From: Paenibacillus sedimenti
GTDB taxonomy: Bacteria > Bacillota > Bacilli > Paenibacillales > NBRC-103111
Direction: 5' to 3'
Length of the DNA stretch: 64,000 bases
Assembly: GCF_014534655.1 (NCBI RefSeq)
Contig: NZ_JACVVD010000004.1
Coordinates: forward strand, 62,001 to 126,000
In this document: positions 34,431 through 43,774 of the stretch, in pieces
Numbering within the stretch: the stretch's first letter is position 1
Layout of the letters: each line of letters starts with the position of its first letter
Notes under the pieces: generated by a model
Told to the model about the DNA's origin: nothing
What the model saw: only the letters and a program-made list of their open reading frames with translations
Database searches by the model: none
Position numbers and translations under genes: made by a program

Positions 34431-37400
34431 CTAAACCTCAACTGTGGCAGCTGCGGCATTCTCATTTTTCCCACCCCGTTTGAACATGCGGCCAAAGCGA
34501 TTTTTCATGCTCTCGATCAGCTCATAGACGATCGGAACGACGACAAGCGTCAACAAGGTAGACGTGATGAGTCCGCCGATAACGACGATCCCGAGTCCTT
34601 TCCCGATCAACCCGCCTTCACCGGAGAGGCCAAGCGCTAAAGGAACCAGCGCCATGATAGTCGCTCCTGCTGTCATGATGATCGGTCGCAGACGCACTTT
34701 CCCCGCTTCTATCAACGCGTGTCTAACTGTGTAACCTTCTTCTCTAAGCTGCTGAGCGCGGTCGATCAGTACGATCGCATTCGTAACCACGATACCGATC
34801 AGCATCAAGAATCCGATCATCGACGTAATCGTCAGAGGCTCGCTTGCAATAACAAGACCGAGCAAACCGCCAATAGCGGCAAGCGGCAGCGAGAACAGGA
34901 TGGCAAATGGCGCACCGGCGTTACCGAAGGCCAGCACCATGATCAAATATACGACGAATACGGCAGCACCCATGGCAACGAACAACTGTGTAAAGCTTTC
35001 GGCAATATCTTCCGATGCACCGCCGACCTGTGGAGATACGCCATCCGGCAATTCAACTTCCTTCATCGCGATAGCAAGCTTCTTACTGACGCCGTTTTTA
35101 TCGCTTGCATTGATCTTCGCAGTCACTTTCACAATCTGCTGTTGATCTTCGCGTCCGAGTGAAGCTGCGCCTTCAACTTCATTTATTTTTGCAACTTCTT
35201 TTAACAAAACAGTAGAACCGGAAGAGCTTTTCAAAGGAATATTGCCAAGCTTTTCAAGTGTATTTTTATCGGTGATCTCCAAAGATACGGTTGTGGTATA
35301 GACCAGATTGTCAAATTTCAGATCACCCAGTTCCTGCTTTTGGATCCAGGCGCGAGCCGTATCCCGGACCGTCATCGAACTCAGGCCATAAGCTCTCGCT
35401 TTATTCTGATCGACTGTAATCTCGATTTCCGATTTCGAATCGCTCAGGTTATCTTCAACTTCACTGAGTTCCGGGAAAGTATTCAGCTTTTCTTTAACCA
35501 ATGCGGCAGCTTTCTCTAATTGAAGCTGATCTTCGCCTTTCAACGTATACTCAAAGTCGGTAGAGGAGACGCCATTATCGCCTTCCATAGCTTTCGGCTC
35601 GACTTCAGAGCCGGCAGGAAGCTCGGATAAAATGAATGTTTTCATTTGATCCTTCACTTGATTCGGATCAACTTTATCATTGACTTCCACGAAGATCTGG
35701 GCAGCATAAGGGACTTGCTGCTCATCATCTCCAGCATAACCGATCAATCCTTCCACGAATTTAAATACCGGTTCGCCATGGGAGTCTTTGGTTTCCATCA
35801 ATGCGTTTTCGATTTCCTTCGTCTTGGCATCAGTAGCGTCAAACGAAGTTTCCTTAGGCAGCTTTAATTGGAAATACATCGTTTTGGATGGCTCCGAATC
35901 CGGTATAAAAGCAACTGACAGCATCGGGATTGAGCCGCCGACGGTTACGACCAGTAATAAGCCCGCTATGAGCAGAGACTTAATTCTGTTCTTCAAACTC
36001 CAAGTCAAGACCTTTTCGTAGAACAAACTCATTTTGCTTGGTTCATCGTGATGCACTTTCCCCGGCTTTGCGCGCAGAACGAGCAATTTGGCAAGCATGG
36101 GAATTACCGTTAGAGCAACGATTAAGGATGATAGCAGAGCGCATGCGATCGTTAATGCAAACGGTCTGAAGAATCCGCCGATAACTCCCGTTACCAATCC
36201 GAGTGGAGCAAATACGCCTACTGTTGCCAAAGTGGATGAAGTAATCGCCATAGCCACTTGACTTGTTGCCAACGCAATAACCGATTCTTTGCGTTCCTGC
36301 GCTTTTTCCAGCGAAGCATAAATATTCTCGATTACGACGATGGAATCATCCACTACGCGGCCTACTGCAATAAAGATACCGCCGAGCGTCATTGTATTCA
36401 ACGTTAATCCGAGCGTAGACATCAACAACAATGTAATCAGAATTGATAACGGAATAGATACGAGAACGATGAGCGTCATCCTTACGTTGCGCAAAAAGAT
36501 CAGAATCATCAGAGAAGCCAAAATGGCGCCTACGATACCTTCACGAATAAGACCGGAAATGGATTCGCTTATCTGATCCGCGCTATCATACGTATTTTTG
36601 AATATAACGTTCGGCATCGTTGTCTTCCAATCGTGAGTCAGCTTCTCGATAGATTCCGAGAATTCAACGGCGTTGGCGCTGCCCGCTTTATACAAAACCA
36701 TGCCTATCGCAGGCTTACCATCCAACCGGCCTTTAAAGTCAGATTCCGAGATCGACTTTACTTTCGCCACTTGAGAGAGTTTGATGATGTCTCCCGCGGA
36801 TGTTGTAATTTCAATCTGTTCCAAATCATATAAACTTGTGATATCGCCTGTAACACGGGTCATTTTATCGTTCCCGCTGATCTTGACGCTTCCGATCGGA
36901 CTTTTGGAGACAGCGGCGCTTATTGCTGAGCTGACTTGAGACGGCGACAGACCGTATAAATTGAGTGCGTCGGCATCCAGTTCGATATCGAGCGAAGATT
37001 CGCGAGCACCGATAATATCCATATGATCAATGCCTTTAAGTCCTTCAAGTCCCGGCTTGATCTCATCTTTGAACAGCTTATCCAGTTCAGTTTGGCTCAT
37101 GCCGTTGTCAGCATAAGCGACCAAATAATTGGTAGGGAAGGATGACGCACCAAATGTGGATGCTTTAGGCGTACCTGCAGCAGCCGGCAAACTGACCTCG
37201 GCAAGCATATCCTGGACATCCTGTTTCTTTTTGTCGATGACCGCATCTTGTTTGAACATCATTATTATCGTGGAGAAATTATCGCTCGACGTCGAGGTCA
37301 TGGAATCCAAATCTTCGATATTGGCCAATTTCTTCTCGATCGGATCTGTAATTTCATCCATGACGTCCTTCGGCGCTCCCGTATAAGTCGTCGTTACAAC

Positions 37401-37538
37401 TACAACGGGGAAAGAAACGTCCGGCATATTCTCTACCTTCAGCTGGGAAGACGAATAAAATCCGCCTATAAATAGCATGATCATAATGATAAACAGCGCT
37501 GAGACGTTCTTCATGGAAAACTGTGTAAGTCGATTCAT
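34431..37538 (-). CDS. RND-family efflux permease (AcrB/SwrC-type)
   Basis: 1035 residues, usual size for the family, with twelve predicted transmembrane helices (one, then 2-6, then a second set near the C-terminus) and two large extracytoplasmic loops. Motifs include GAPKDVMDEITDPIEKKL, GGIFIAVGRVVDDSIVVIENI (functional Asp pair region) and RLRPIIMTAGATIMALVPLALG. Bacillus SwrC/YerP is the closest known type, exporting surfactin and long-chain amphiphiles. It starts the operon downstream of direct repeats that fit the adjacent OmpR-type regulator. Substrate unknown; lipopeptide or drug export is a family-based guess. Confidence 0.93.
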   Translation of the reverse strand: MNRLTQFSMKNVSALFIIMIMLFIGGFYSSSQLKVENMPDVSFPVVVVTTTYTGAPKDVMDEITDPIEKKLANIEDLDSMTSTSSDNFSTIIMMFKQDAVIDKKKQDVQDMLAEVSLPAAAGTPKASTFGASSFPTNYLVAYADNGMSQTELDKLFKDEIKPGLEGLKGIDHMDIIGARESSLDIELDADALNLYGLSPSQVSSAISAAVSKSPIGSVKISGNDKMTRVTGDITSLYDLEQIEITTSAGDIIKLSQVAKVKSISESDFKGRLDGKPAIGMVLYKAGSANAVEFSESIEKLTHDWKTTMPNVIFKNTYDSADQISESISGLIREGIVGAILASLMILIFLRNVRMTLIVLVSIPLSILITLLLMSTLGLTLNTMTLGGIFIAVGRVVDDSIVVIENIYASLEKAQERKESVIALATSQVAMAITSSTLATVGVFAPLGLVTGVIGGFFRPFALTIACALLSSLIVALTVIPMLAKLLVLRAKPGKVHHDEPSKMSLFYEKVLTWSLKNRIKSLLIAGLLLVVTVGGSIPMLSVAFIPDSEPSKTMYFQLKLPKETSFDATDAKTKEIENALMETKDSHGEPVFKFVEGLIGYAGDDEQQVPYAAQIFVEVNDKVDPNQVKDQMKTFILSELPAGSEVEPKAMEGDNGVSSTDFEYTLKGEDQLQLEKAAALVKEKLNTFPELSEVEDNLSDSKSEIEITVDQNKARAYGLSSMTVRDTARAWIQKQELGDLKFDNLVYTTTVSLEITDKNTLEKLGNIPLKSSSGSTVLLKEVAKINEVEGAASLGREDQQQIVKVTAKINASDKNGVSKKLAIAMKEVELPDGVSPQVGGASEDIAESFTQLFVAMGAAVFVVYLIMVLAFGNAGAPFAILFSLPLAAIGGLLGLVIASEPLTITSMIGFLMLIGIVVTNAIVLIDRAQQLREEGYTVRHALIEAGKVRLRPIIMTAGATIMALVPLALGLSGEGGLIGKGLGIVVIGGLITSTLLTLVVVPIVYELIESMKNRFGRMFKRGGKNENAAAATVEV

Positions 37539-37586
37539 TCCTGCACTCCCCTCATATCAATAACACTAGAATCAAGATACAAGTCG

Positions 37587-37606
37587 AATATGAACTCAAT
37601 ATGAAC
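37587..37606 (-). promoter_or_regulatory. OmpR-type direct repeats before the RND operon
   Basis: On the minus strand GTTCATATT occurs twice exactly 11 bp apart, with a weaker third copy downstream (CTTGTATCTTG). Tandem repeats one helical turn apart are typical sites for OmpR/PhoB-family regulators. They lie 49-68 bp before the permease start codon. The adjacent two-component operon ends just upstream. Confidence 0.5.
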
Positions 37607-37609
37607 AAA

Positions 37610-37647
37610 AAATAAAAACCTTGGAAATTTTCATTTTCCAAGGTTTC
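37610..37647 (-). terminator. Terminator of the two-component operon
   Basis: On the minus strand GAAACCTTGGAAAA pairs with TTTCCAAGGTTT, followed by TTATTTTTTG. It separates the kinase gene from the RND operon, so the latter has its own promoter. Confidence 0.85.
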
Positions 37648-37648
37648 A

Positions 37649-39049
37649 CTAATTATGTTGTTTAGGAGGATAGGCCACGGTAGGAAGAGTTATCACGAAT
37701 AAAGTGCCTTCCCCGGGTTCACTTCGAACTTCAATCATGCCCTTGTGAACCTCTATAATTTTCCGCGCAATAGACAGTCCCAAACCGTTCCCGCCGTTTT
37801 CACGCTGCCTGGACTGGTCGGCTTTATAGAATCGATCGAAAATCCGGTCCTGATCTTCTTTGCGGATCCCGATTCCATTGTCTTGGATCAGCACATGAAC
37901 GCGATCTGTCTGAACTTCCAGCTTGATTCGGATCTTACCGTGAGGCGGCGTGAATTTGATCGCATTGCCCAGCAGATTCATCCACACCTGATTCAACTGA
38001 TCGGCATCCGCCGTTATTTTCACTTTGGGCAAATCCAGGTCCAGCTCCAGCTGTTTATCCGACCACTGCGGTTCATAGAAAACGACAACGCGACGAAGCT
38101 GTTCGTCTAAATCAAACGTTGTAGGCAGAAAAGGATGATGCTCGGATTCGAGAGAAGCCAGCTTCAACAAATTTTCGCTTAATCTGGATAACCTCTCGCT
38201 TTCCCGTTCAATGATTTCCAAATATCGATGGCGATCTTCCTCTTGAATGTCAGGCTGACGTAAAGCCTTGGAGAAGCCACGGATCGAGGTGAGCGGCGAT
38301 TGGATCTCATGAGAAACGTTGGAAACGAAGTCCTGCCTCATCTGTTCAAGCTGCTTCAGCTCGCCGGCCATATGGTTAAAGCCCTCAGCCAGCAGCCCAA
38401 TCTCGTCTTTTCTTTTCACTTTTACATAGACGTTGAAATTTCCTCTGGCTAACCTGTTGGTCGCTAACGTTAGTTTTTTTATCGGACTTACAATATATCT
38501 TGAAGCTATTAAGATTAGAAAGCTGCCAATAAGTAAGACGATGATCAGCACCGTAACGAGCGAGGTTCGGATTTGATTTCGCGTTTCCTCCGAGAATTTT
38601 GGAGCTACGAATAGGGCATATTGTTTACCGTCTACCTGGAGATGAAGCCCTACATTTACCTTCGCCGGATCTTGAAATTTACCGTAATCCAAATTCATTT
38701 TTTTTAAAGTCTGTCCTTCAAGAACCATCTTTACTTCTTCAGGCTTAACATGCATGAAATGATTATTTTGCATACCGAATGCGGTGGGATTGCCGTCACT
38801 ATCAAACAAAGTCAAGGCGTAACTATCGGTCAGATTCGTGCTCTCTTCCAGGAAAGATTCCAGATCTTTCGGCTCGAATTCCTTGCTCATTTTGACAAGC
38901 TGATTCCCTACTTTAAGTAAGCCAGTCTCAACCTCTGTCGTGATTACATCCGTATAAAGGAACATGGCAATAGGAAATGCAAGAAGCACACTGGTTACAA
39001 CAACAGCTGAAAATGTTAGCACGACGCGTAAATACAACGTCTTGATCAT
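37649..39049 (-). CDS. Sensor histidine kinase with HAMP domain
   Basis: 466 residues. Two transmembrane segments (about 9-31 and 165-185) flank an extracytoplasmic sensor of ~130 residues. HAMP (about 186-238), HisKA with the phosphoacceptor in SHEIQSPLTSIRG (about 251) and HATPase_c (NLLGNAIKFTP, DNGIGI, NGLGLSIARKI) follow. The more usual HELRTPL is HEIQSPL here, conservative apart from Arg to Gln. The start overlaps the regulator stop in an ATGA arrangement. The pair probably controls the RND operon just downstream. Confidence 0.94.
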   Translation of the reverse strand: MIKTLYLRVVLTFSAVVVTSVLLAFPIAMFLYTDVITTEVETGLLKVGNQLVKMSKEFEPKDLESFLEESTNLTDSYALTLFDSDGNPTAFGMQNNHFMHVKPEEVKMVLEGQTLKKMNLDYGKFQDPAKVNVGLHLQVDGKQYALFVAPKFSEETRNQIRTSLVTVLIIVLLIGSFLILIASRYIVSPIKKLTLATNRLARGNFNVYVKVKRKDEIGLLAEGFNHMAGELKQLEQMRQDFVSNVSHEIQSPLTSIRGFSKALRQPDIQEEDRHRYLEIIERESERLSRLSENLLKLASLESEHHPFLPTTFDLDEQLRRVVVFYEPQWSDKQLELDLDLPKVKITADADQLNQVWMNLLGNAIKFTPPHGKIRIKLEVQTDRVHVLIQDNGIGIRKEDQDRIFDRFYKADQSRQRENGGNGLGLSIARKIIEVHKGMIEVRSEPGEGTLFVITLPTVAYPPKQHN

Positions 39050-39723
39050 ACTTTCACCTCAAGGCGATAACCAAGTCCCCGGATGGTCGCAATATGAAAT
39101 TGTTCAGTCAGCGGTTCGAAACGCTCCCGCAATCGTTTGATGTGAACATCCACGGTTCGCTCATCGCCTTCGTAATCCATTCCCCATATTTGCTCAATAA
39201 GCTGAGCGCGAGTAAAAATCTGCGCCGGATAGCTGGCCAACTTGTACAGCAATTCAAATTCCTTAAGCGGAAGATCGAAGCGCTTATCCTGTAGACGCAC
39301 CTCTAACGCTTTGCGGTCAATAATGATGTCCCCGATATGGATCGTCTGAGAGGAGGCAATGCGGTATCGTTTTAACAGCGCTTTGACCCGCATCACCAGT
39401 TCCACAGGATCGAAAGGCTTGACCACGTAATCGTCAGTGCCGAGCTGAAACCCTTTCACCTTATGTACAGACTCTCCCTTGGCCGTTACCATGAGTAAGG
39501 GCAGATCGCTGTATTGCGCTCTAAGCTCACGGCATAAATCCCAACCGTCCATTAAAGGCATCATGACATCCAAAACAACAAGATCAGCTTGAGTCGTTTC
39601 CAATAATTTGAGCGCTTCCTGCCCGTTGCTGGCTTCAATTACCTTCAAACCTTCGCCAACCAAATAGACTCGAATCAACTCCCGGATTCCCGGATCGTCA
39701 TCCACCACCATGATTCTGGCCAT
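39046..39723 (-). CDS. OmpR/PhoB-family response regulator
   Basis: 225 residues. The receiver domain has DDD (acidic pocket), the phosphoacceptor in DLVVLDVMMPLMDGWD and Lys in DDYVVKPFD; a winged-helix domain follows (FDLPLKEFELLYKL, RTVDVHIKRLRERFEP). GGAAAGGCGG precedes the ATG. It leads a two-gene unit with the kinase and may be partly read from the que operon 36 bp upstream. The 11-bp-spaced GTTCATATT repeats before the RND operon are its likely target. Confidence 0.94.
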   Translation of the reverse strand: MARIMVVDDDPGIRELIRVYLVGEGLKVIEASNGQEALKLLETTQADLVVLDVMMPLMDGWDLCRELRAQYSDLPLLMVTAKGESVHKVKGFQLGTDDYVVKPFDPVELVMRVKALLKRYRIASSQTIHIGDIIIDRKALEVRLQDKRFDLPLKEFELLYKLASYPAQIFTRAQLIEQIWGMDYEGDERTVDVHIKRLRERFEPLTEQFHIATIRGLGYRLEVKV

Positions 39724-39759
39724 GCCTGGTTCCGCCTTTCCTTCTGGGCACTCGGGTGC

Positions 39760-40473
39760 TTACAAGTATGCGATCGGGTCTTTGGAGCCCGCTTCTTCAA
39801 AGCCTTTCAAACGCAGTCGGCAGCTATCGCACTCTCCGCATGCTTCTGCTTTTCCGTTGTAGCAAGAAGTTGTCAGTTCATACGGAACGCCAATCTTGAG
39901 TCCTTCCTGAATGATTTGCGCTTTCGTCCAGTTGATCAGCGGCGTCTCAATCGTAATTCCTTTACCTTCAACGCCAACTTTCGTTGCTAATGCAATCACT
40001 TCTTCGACTTTGTTAATAAACTCCGGACGGCAATCCGGATAACCGCTGTAGTCGAGCGCATTGACGCCGATATAAATAGCTTCGGAGCCCGTGACTTCCG
40101 CGTAAGACGTAGCGATAGACAGGAAAAGCAGATTGCGGCCAGGCACATAAGTGACTGGAATTTCAGATGCTTCTGATCCGGTTGTGCCGCTCACTACATT
40201 GGGCACATCGATGGAATCGTCCGTCAGCGCGCTGCCTCCGAAATCACGAAGGAAATCAAGCTTGATGATTTTATGACGGTTGCTAACGCCGTAATGCTCA
40301 GCAACTTGCTTGGCATTCTCGAGCTCGATCCGATGACGCTGGCCGTAATCAAAAGAGATCGGGTACAGATCGTACCCTTTTGCTTTTGCAAGTCCCATAC
40401 AGGTTGTGCTGTCGAGTCCTCCGCTTAGGATGACGACTGCTTTTTTGCTGCTATTAATTAAGCTGTTGCTCAT
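39760..40473 (-). CDS. queC: 7-cyano-7-deazaguanine (preQ0) synthase
   Basis: 237 residues. The N-terminus carries the PP-loop VILSGGLDSTTC (ATP pyrophosphatase), and a C-terminal zinc site is formed by Cys in SCYNGKAEACGECDSCRLR. QueC turns 7-carboxy-7-deazaguanine into preQ0 with ATP and ammonia, the last preQ0 step towards queuosine in tRNA. The ATG at 40473 has GAGGTG six bases upstream; a GTG three codons earlier overlaps that site and is less likely. Third gene of queD-queE-queC. Confidence 0.96.
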   Translation of the reverse strand: MSNSLINSSKKAVVILSGGLDSTTCMGLAKAKGYDLYPISFDYGQRHRIELENAKQVAEHYGVSNRHKIIKLDFLRDFGGSALTDDSIDVPNVVSGTTGSEASEIPVTYVPGRNLLFLSIATSYAEVTGSEAIYIGVNALDYSGYPDCRPEFINKVEEVIALATKVGVEGKGITIETPLINWTKAQIIQEGLKIGVPYELTTSCYNGKAEACGECDSCRLRLKGFEEAGSKDPIAYL

Positions 40474-40527
40474 ATAAGACACCTCGATTTAAGTTCAAAT
40501 TAGCGCTTTCGCGCTGTTGCTCGCTAC

Positions 40528-41208
40528 TCAAACCCCCCGCATCGCAGGGTCCCAAATGATTTTGTGAAGCTGCATATTCAGCTTCACCTTCGATAGCCCG
40601 GCGGCAAGCATCAGTTCGACAAGCTTGCGCGGCGGCATCGTCTCCCACACCGGGCTGAACATTGGCAGCGCCTTCGTCGGATGCTGCTCGAGCACGCGGA
40701 CAGCGGTCTTGAAGTCGTCCTCGCTGCCGATAACGAACTTCAGCTCGTCCTGCTCGCGCAGCAAACGGAAGTTGCCCATAATCATCTGCCCCATCTCGCC
40801 GGAATCGGGCAGCTTGAAGTCCATGATGTATCGCACCTTCGGCGATGCGATACGCTCCACGAACGGCGCGAGATCAATCGCGCCGTTCGTCTCGATGTGC
40901 AGGTCGTCGACCTGCTCGAGCGCTGCGAGCGCTTCGATAAGAGCTAGCGACTTCTCGCCGTACAGGAGCGGCTCGCCGCCGGTGAGGCAAATATGACGGG
41001 AGCGGTACGTGCTAACCTCGCTGAGAATCTCGGCGATGGTCATCGTGCGCTCCGCTTCCGCGGGCGGGTAGCTGTATTTGGTATCGCACCACGTACAGCG
41101 CAGGTTGCAACCAAAAAGACGGACGAAGACCGTGGGGAACCCGGCACGGGTTCCTTCGCCTTCAACCGTCTCGAAAATCTCTACCATCGGAATGCGGATA
41201 TCACGCAT
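40528..41208 (-). CDS. queE: 7-carboxy-7-deazaguanine synthase
   Basis: 226 residues from the ATG at 41208, overlapping the queD stop by one base (TAATG). A radical-SAM enzyme with the cluster motif CNLRCTWC (C-x3-C-x2-C, about 33-40) and the substrate motif EIFETVEGEGTRAG near the N-terminus. It converts 6-carboxytetrahydropterin to 7-carboxy-7-deazaguanine. The reading frame extends upstream but only in overlap with queD. Higher local GC than queD. Confidence 0.95.
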   Translation of the reverse strand: MRDIRIPMVEIFETVEGEGTRAGFPTVFVRLFGCNLRCTWCDTKYSYPPAEAERTMTIAEILSEVSTYRSRHICLTGGEPLLYGEKSLALIEALAALEQVDDLHIETNGAIDLAPFVERIASPKVRYIMDFKLPDSGEMGQMIMGNFRLLREQDELKFVIGSEDDFKTAVRVLEQHPTKALPMFSPVWETMPPRKLVELMLAAGLSKVKLNMQLHKIIWDPAMRGV

Positions 41209-41681
41209 TACTCTTCCTCCTCCATCATCGAGCGCGTGACGGCCGCGTAGCTGGTCGGCGTTTCCCACAGCCGAATTTCCTCCAGCTGAATCGCAGGATA
41301 AAGCTGCTCTTCCACAAGTCCTTGCTGAATTTGCTCGTACATCCAGACGACCATATTCTCAGCCGTTGTATTCATCGGCGGCAGTACGTCATTCAAATAT
41401 TTATGATCTAATCGATCGATGACACGGTCCTTCGCAATACGTTTAATATCTCCAAAATCTATAGCGATCCCCCGGCTGTCTACTTTGCCGCGCATAATGA
41501 CTTGCAGCTTATAGGTATGCCCGTGCAGATTTTTACATTTTCCCTCATAACAGTGCAGATGATGCGCACTATCAAACGTAAACTCCTTGGAAACCAATAC
41601 GGATTTGTGATGATATTTTAGTTGACTCTCTTCGATGTCGCGCCCCAAAACTTGTACATCTCTTGGGATTTCATAACCCAT
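41208..41681 (-). CDS. queD: 6-carboxytetrahydropterin synthase
   Basis: 157 residues from ATG 41681 with GAGGTG six bases upstream. The zinc ligands are visible: AHHLHCYEGKC (His pair) and NLHGHTYKLQV, with the catalytic Cys in between; DLDHKYLND-type motif RLDHKYLND and TAENMVVW complete the family pattern. A ~30-residue N-terminal extension precedes the core. It acts on dihydroneopterin triphosphate made by GTP cyclohydrolase I, which is not in the window. First gene of the que operon. Confidence 0.95.
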   Translation of the reverse strand: MGYEIPRDVQVLGRDIEESQLKYHHKSVLVSKEFTFDSAHHLHCYEGKCKNLHGHTYKLQVIMRGKVDSRGIAIDFGDIKRIAKDRVIDRLDHKYLNDVLPPMNTTAENMVVWMYEQIQQGLVEEQLYPAIQLEEIRLWETPTSYAAVTRSMMEEEE

Positions 41682-41717
41682 ATCTATCACCTCATCTTTG
41701 AAAAAACAGTACTCTAC

Positions 41718-41747
41718 ATTATATCATGTAACATGCGCTTCTCACAA
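41718..41747 (-). promoter_or_regulatory. SigA promoter of the que operon
   Basis: On the minus strand TTGTGA, an 18-bp spacer and TATAAT. The leader is then only about 30 nt long, leaving no room for a preQ1 riboswitch. Confidence 0.6.
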
Positions 41748-41792
41748 TCCAAAGCGAAGAGACTTTGAGCTCCACCCAAAGATCCCTATATA

Positions 41793-41801
41793 TGGTATAA
41801 T
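41793..41801 (+). promoter_or_regulatory. Extended -10 promoter of the rRNA methyltransferase gene
   Basis: TGGTATAAT is a perfect extended -10 without a clear -35, about 55 bp before the ATG. It is divergent from the que promoter. Confidence 0.5.
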
Positions 41802-41855
41802 AGTTCCTGTTTATTTAGTTAAAACTCATACATAGTTATCGTACAAAGGAGCTTT

Positions 41856-43259
41856 ATGTTTATGACAACGGTGCCATTGCCGCCTGCTTATATAGAACGT
41901 ATGAAAGATCTGCTGGGAGAAGATGCAGAGGCTTTCCTGCAAAGCTATCATCTGCCGCGAACACAAGGATTGCGCATGAATCCTTTGAAAATCAGTCATG
42001 AATCCCCTATCTCACAACAGCTTATCCGGGAATTTAACCTAGAACCTGTTCCATGGTGTCCTACAGGCTACTATTATGATGAGAGCTCACGCCCCGGCAA
42101 ACATCCTTATCATACCGCAGGTCTCTATTACATTCAGGAACCGTCAGCCATGTCCGCTGTCGCCATTTTGGACCCAGCCCCCGGTGAAGCTGTGCTTGAT
42201 CTAGCGGGAGCTCCTGGCGGTAAATCAACTCAAATCGCCGGCTGCATGCAGGGGCAGGGGTTACTTATCGCCAATGAAATTCATCCGGCACGGGCGAAAA
42301 TTTTATCCGAGAATATCGAGCGTATGGGCATTGCGAATGCGGTGGTGACGAGTGCTGCTCCAGATAAACTTGCACAGCGGTTCCCGGCTTTCTTTGATAA
42401 AATCATGCTGGATGCCCCCTGCTCGGGTGAAGGCATGTTCCGCAAAGACCCCGATGCCATAGCCGAATGGTCACCGGATCATGTGCGTATGTGCGCAGCA
42501 CGTCAAATGGATATTTTGCCGGATGCTGTTGCCATGCTAAAATACGGAGGATTACTCGCTTATTCAACCTGTACATTTAATCGTGAAGAAAATGAAAGTA
42601 CAATTGAGGAGCTGCTGCACCGTTATCCCGAAATGGAGCTGCTCAAGACGGAGCGTATTTGGCCGCATAAACAAAGAGGCGAGGGGCATTTCGTTGCCTT
42701 ACTGAGGAAAAATCTTTCGGATTTACAGGAAGAATCCAACCTGGAAAAGACGAATACAAAAGGGATAGCGCGTGGTAGAGGCAATCAGAACAAACCTGCC
42801 AAAACGAACAAACATGCCGCAGATGCCTTACTTCAATTCGAGAATTTCTGCAAAGTTGTTATACCGGATTATTCACGCGGCTGCGTGGAGCCTTTACTAT
42901 TTGGCGATCAGCTTTATTTATTGCCTTCTACCGAAACCTTCGGGAGTGGGCAACTGGATGGACTGAAGGTTCTTCGACCCGGGCTGCATGTAGGCGAGCT
43001 GAAGAAAAACCGTTTTGAACCTTCACATGCCTTGGCTTTGGCTTTAACAGCGCGGGAGCTGCATACCGCAAGAACATATCGGATCGCTGCTGATTCACAA
43101 GAAACTGAGGCTTATTTGCGCGGTGAAGCTCTTTTTACAGATCGAACTGAGAACGGATGGGTTATTGTAACCATAGACGGTTTCCCTCTTGGATGGGGTA
43201 AGGAAAGCGAAGGACAAATCAAAAATCATTATCCTAAAGGCTTACGCCGTACGTTCTGA
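41856..43259 (+). CDS. RsmB/RsmF-type rRNA (cytosine-C5) methyltransferase, copy 1
   Basis: 467 residues of the NOL1/NOP2/sun family. SAM motif I LDLAGAPGGKSTQ (usually LDLCAAPGGKS), motif IV DAPCSGEGMFR with one catalytic Cys, and motif VI YSTCTFNREEN with the other are all present. A basic linker (GRGNQNKPAKTNKHA, about 305-320) leads to a C-terminal PUA-like domain found in RsmF/YebU-type enzymes. AAGGAG precedes two possible ATGs (41856, 41862). A paralogue of similar layout is at 59814-61373. Site modified unknown. Confidence 0.9.
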   Translation: MFMTTVPLPPAYIERMKDLLGEDAEAFLQSYHLPRTQGLRMNPLKISHESPISQQLIREFNLEPVPWCPTGYYYDESSRPGKHPYHTAGLYYIQEPSAMSAVAILDPAPGEAVLDLAGAPGGKSTQIAGCMQGQGLLIANEIHPARAKILSENIERMGIANAVVTSAAPDKLAQRFPAFFDKIMLDAPCSGEGMFRKDPDAIAEWSPDHVRMCAARQMDILPDAVAMLKYGGLLAYSTCTFNREENESTIEELLHRYPEMELLKTERIWPHKQRGEGHFVALLRKNLSDLQEESNLEKTNTKGIARGRGNQNKPAKTNKHAADALLQFENFCKVVIPDYSRGCVEPLLFGDQLYLLPSTETFGSGQLDGLKVLRPGLHVGELKKNRFEPSHALALALTARELHTARTYRIAADSQETEAYLRGEALFTDRTENGWVIVTIDGFPLGWGKESEGQIKNHYPKGLRRTF

Positions 43260-43504
43260 GGCCAGTCCAAATGGCTGTGAATTTCCTGGATCCGCTCATT
43301 TTCTTCGCGTAAATCCGTTTCGATTAAGCCAATCAACCGCTCGATCTGATCAACGACTGAATCTGGGAGATCGATCTCTTCGAGCGATTTGACAATATAA
43401 AGCAAGCATTGGAGAGTCTCATCCATGAGGCTCTTTTTTTTGCCGGTCAACACTACTTCAGATAAAAAAATAAGATGACTTAATTCTTTTTGAGTCATTT
43501 TCAA
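43229..43504 (-). CDS. Small helical protein of unknown function
   Basis: About 91 residues if started at TTG 43504 (GGGG nine bases upstream), or ATG two codons later. Predicted helical, with acidic C-terminal half (DLPDSVVDQIERLIGLIETDLREENERIQEIHSHL). No signal or membrane segment. It overlaps the 3' end of the convergent methyltransferase gene by 31 bp. Not recognised; it looks like a real small Paenibacillus gene because of its charge pattern and length. Confidence 0.55.
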   Translation of the reverse strand: MKMTQKELSHLIFLSEVVLTGKKKSLMDETLQCLLYIVKSLEEIDLPDSVVDQIERLIGLIETDLREENERIQEIHSHLDWPQNVRRKPLG

Positions 43505-43660
43505 GAGGAACATCCCCTTTCTTGCTTCCATTATCCAACATTTTACGACAGTGTGAAAGAGCAGCTTGACATTCATAACTATAACATTTATGATTACAGT
43601 AAATTATTACCTCAAGAGTTACAGTTTGGTCCAAATGAATGAGATGCTTGGTAACACAGC

Positions 43661-43698
43661 TGCTTTCCTCGAAAAGCCTTCGTTGGAAGCATTTTTTT
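43661..43698 (+). terminator. Terminator-like hairpin upstream of the nitroreductase gene
   Basis: TGCTTTCC pairs with GGAAGCA (one bulge) and is followed by seven T's on the plus strand. No plus-strand gene ends just before it, so it may be a leader attenuator or end a short transcript. Confidence 0.45.
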
Positions 43699-43774
43699 CA
43701 AGCTAAACTGTATACTTTCTTGGCACAGTAACACAATAAAAAGAATTCATTTTATTATTGGAGGGAATCCTATT

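Noticed and set aside
41682-41855. preQ1 riboswitch before queD
   Set aside because: The promoter leaves a leader of only about 30 nt and no preQ1 aptamer pattern is seen.
43590-43706. 38-residue plus-strand ORF in the nitroreductase leader
   Set aside because: No ribosome site, and it runs through the hairpin and T-run.
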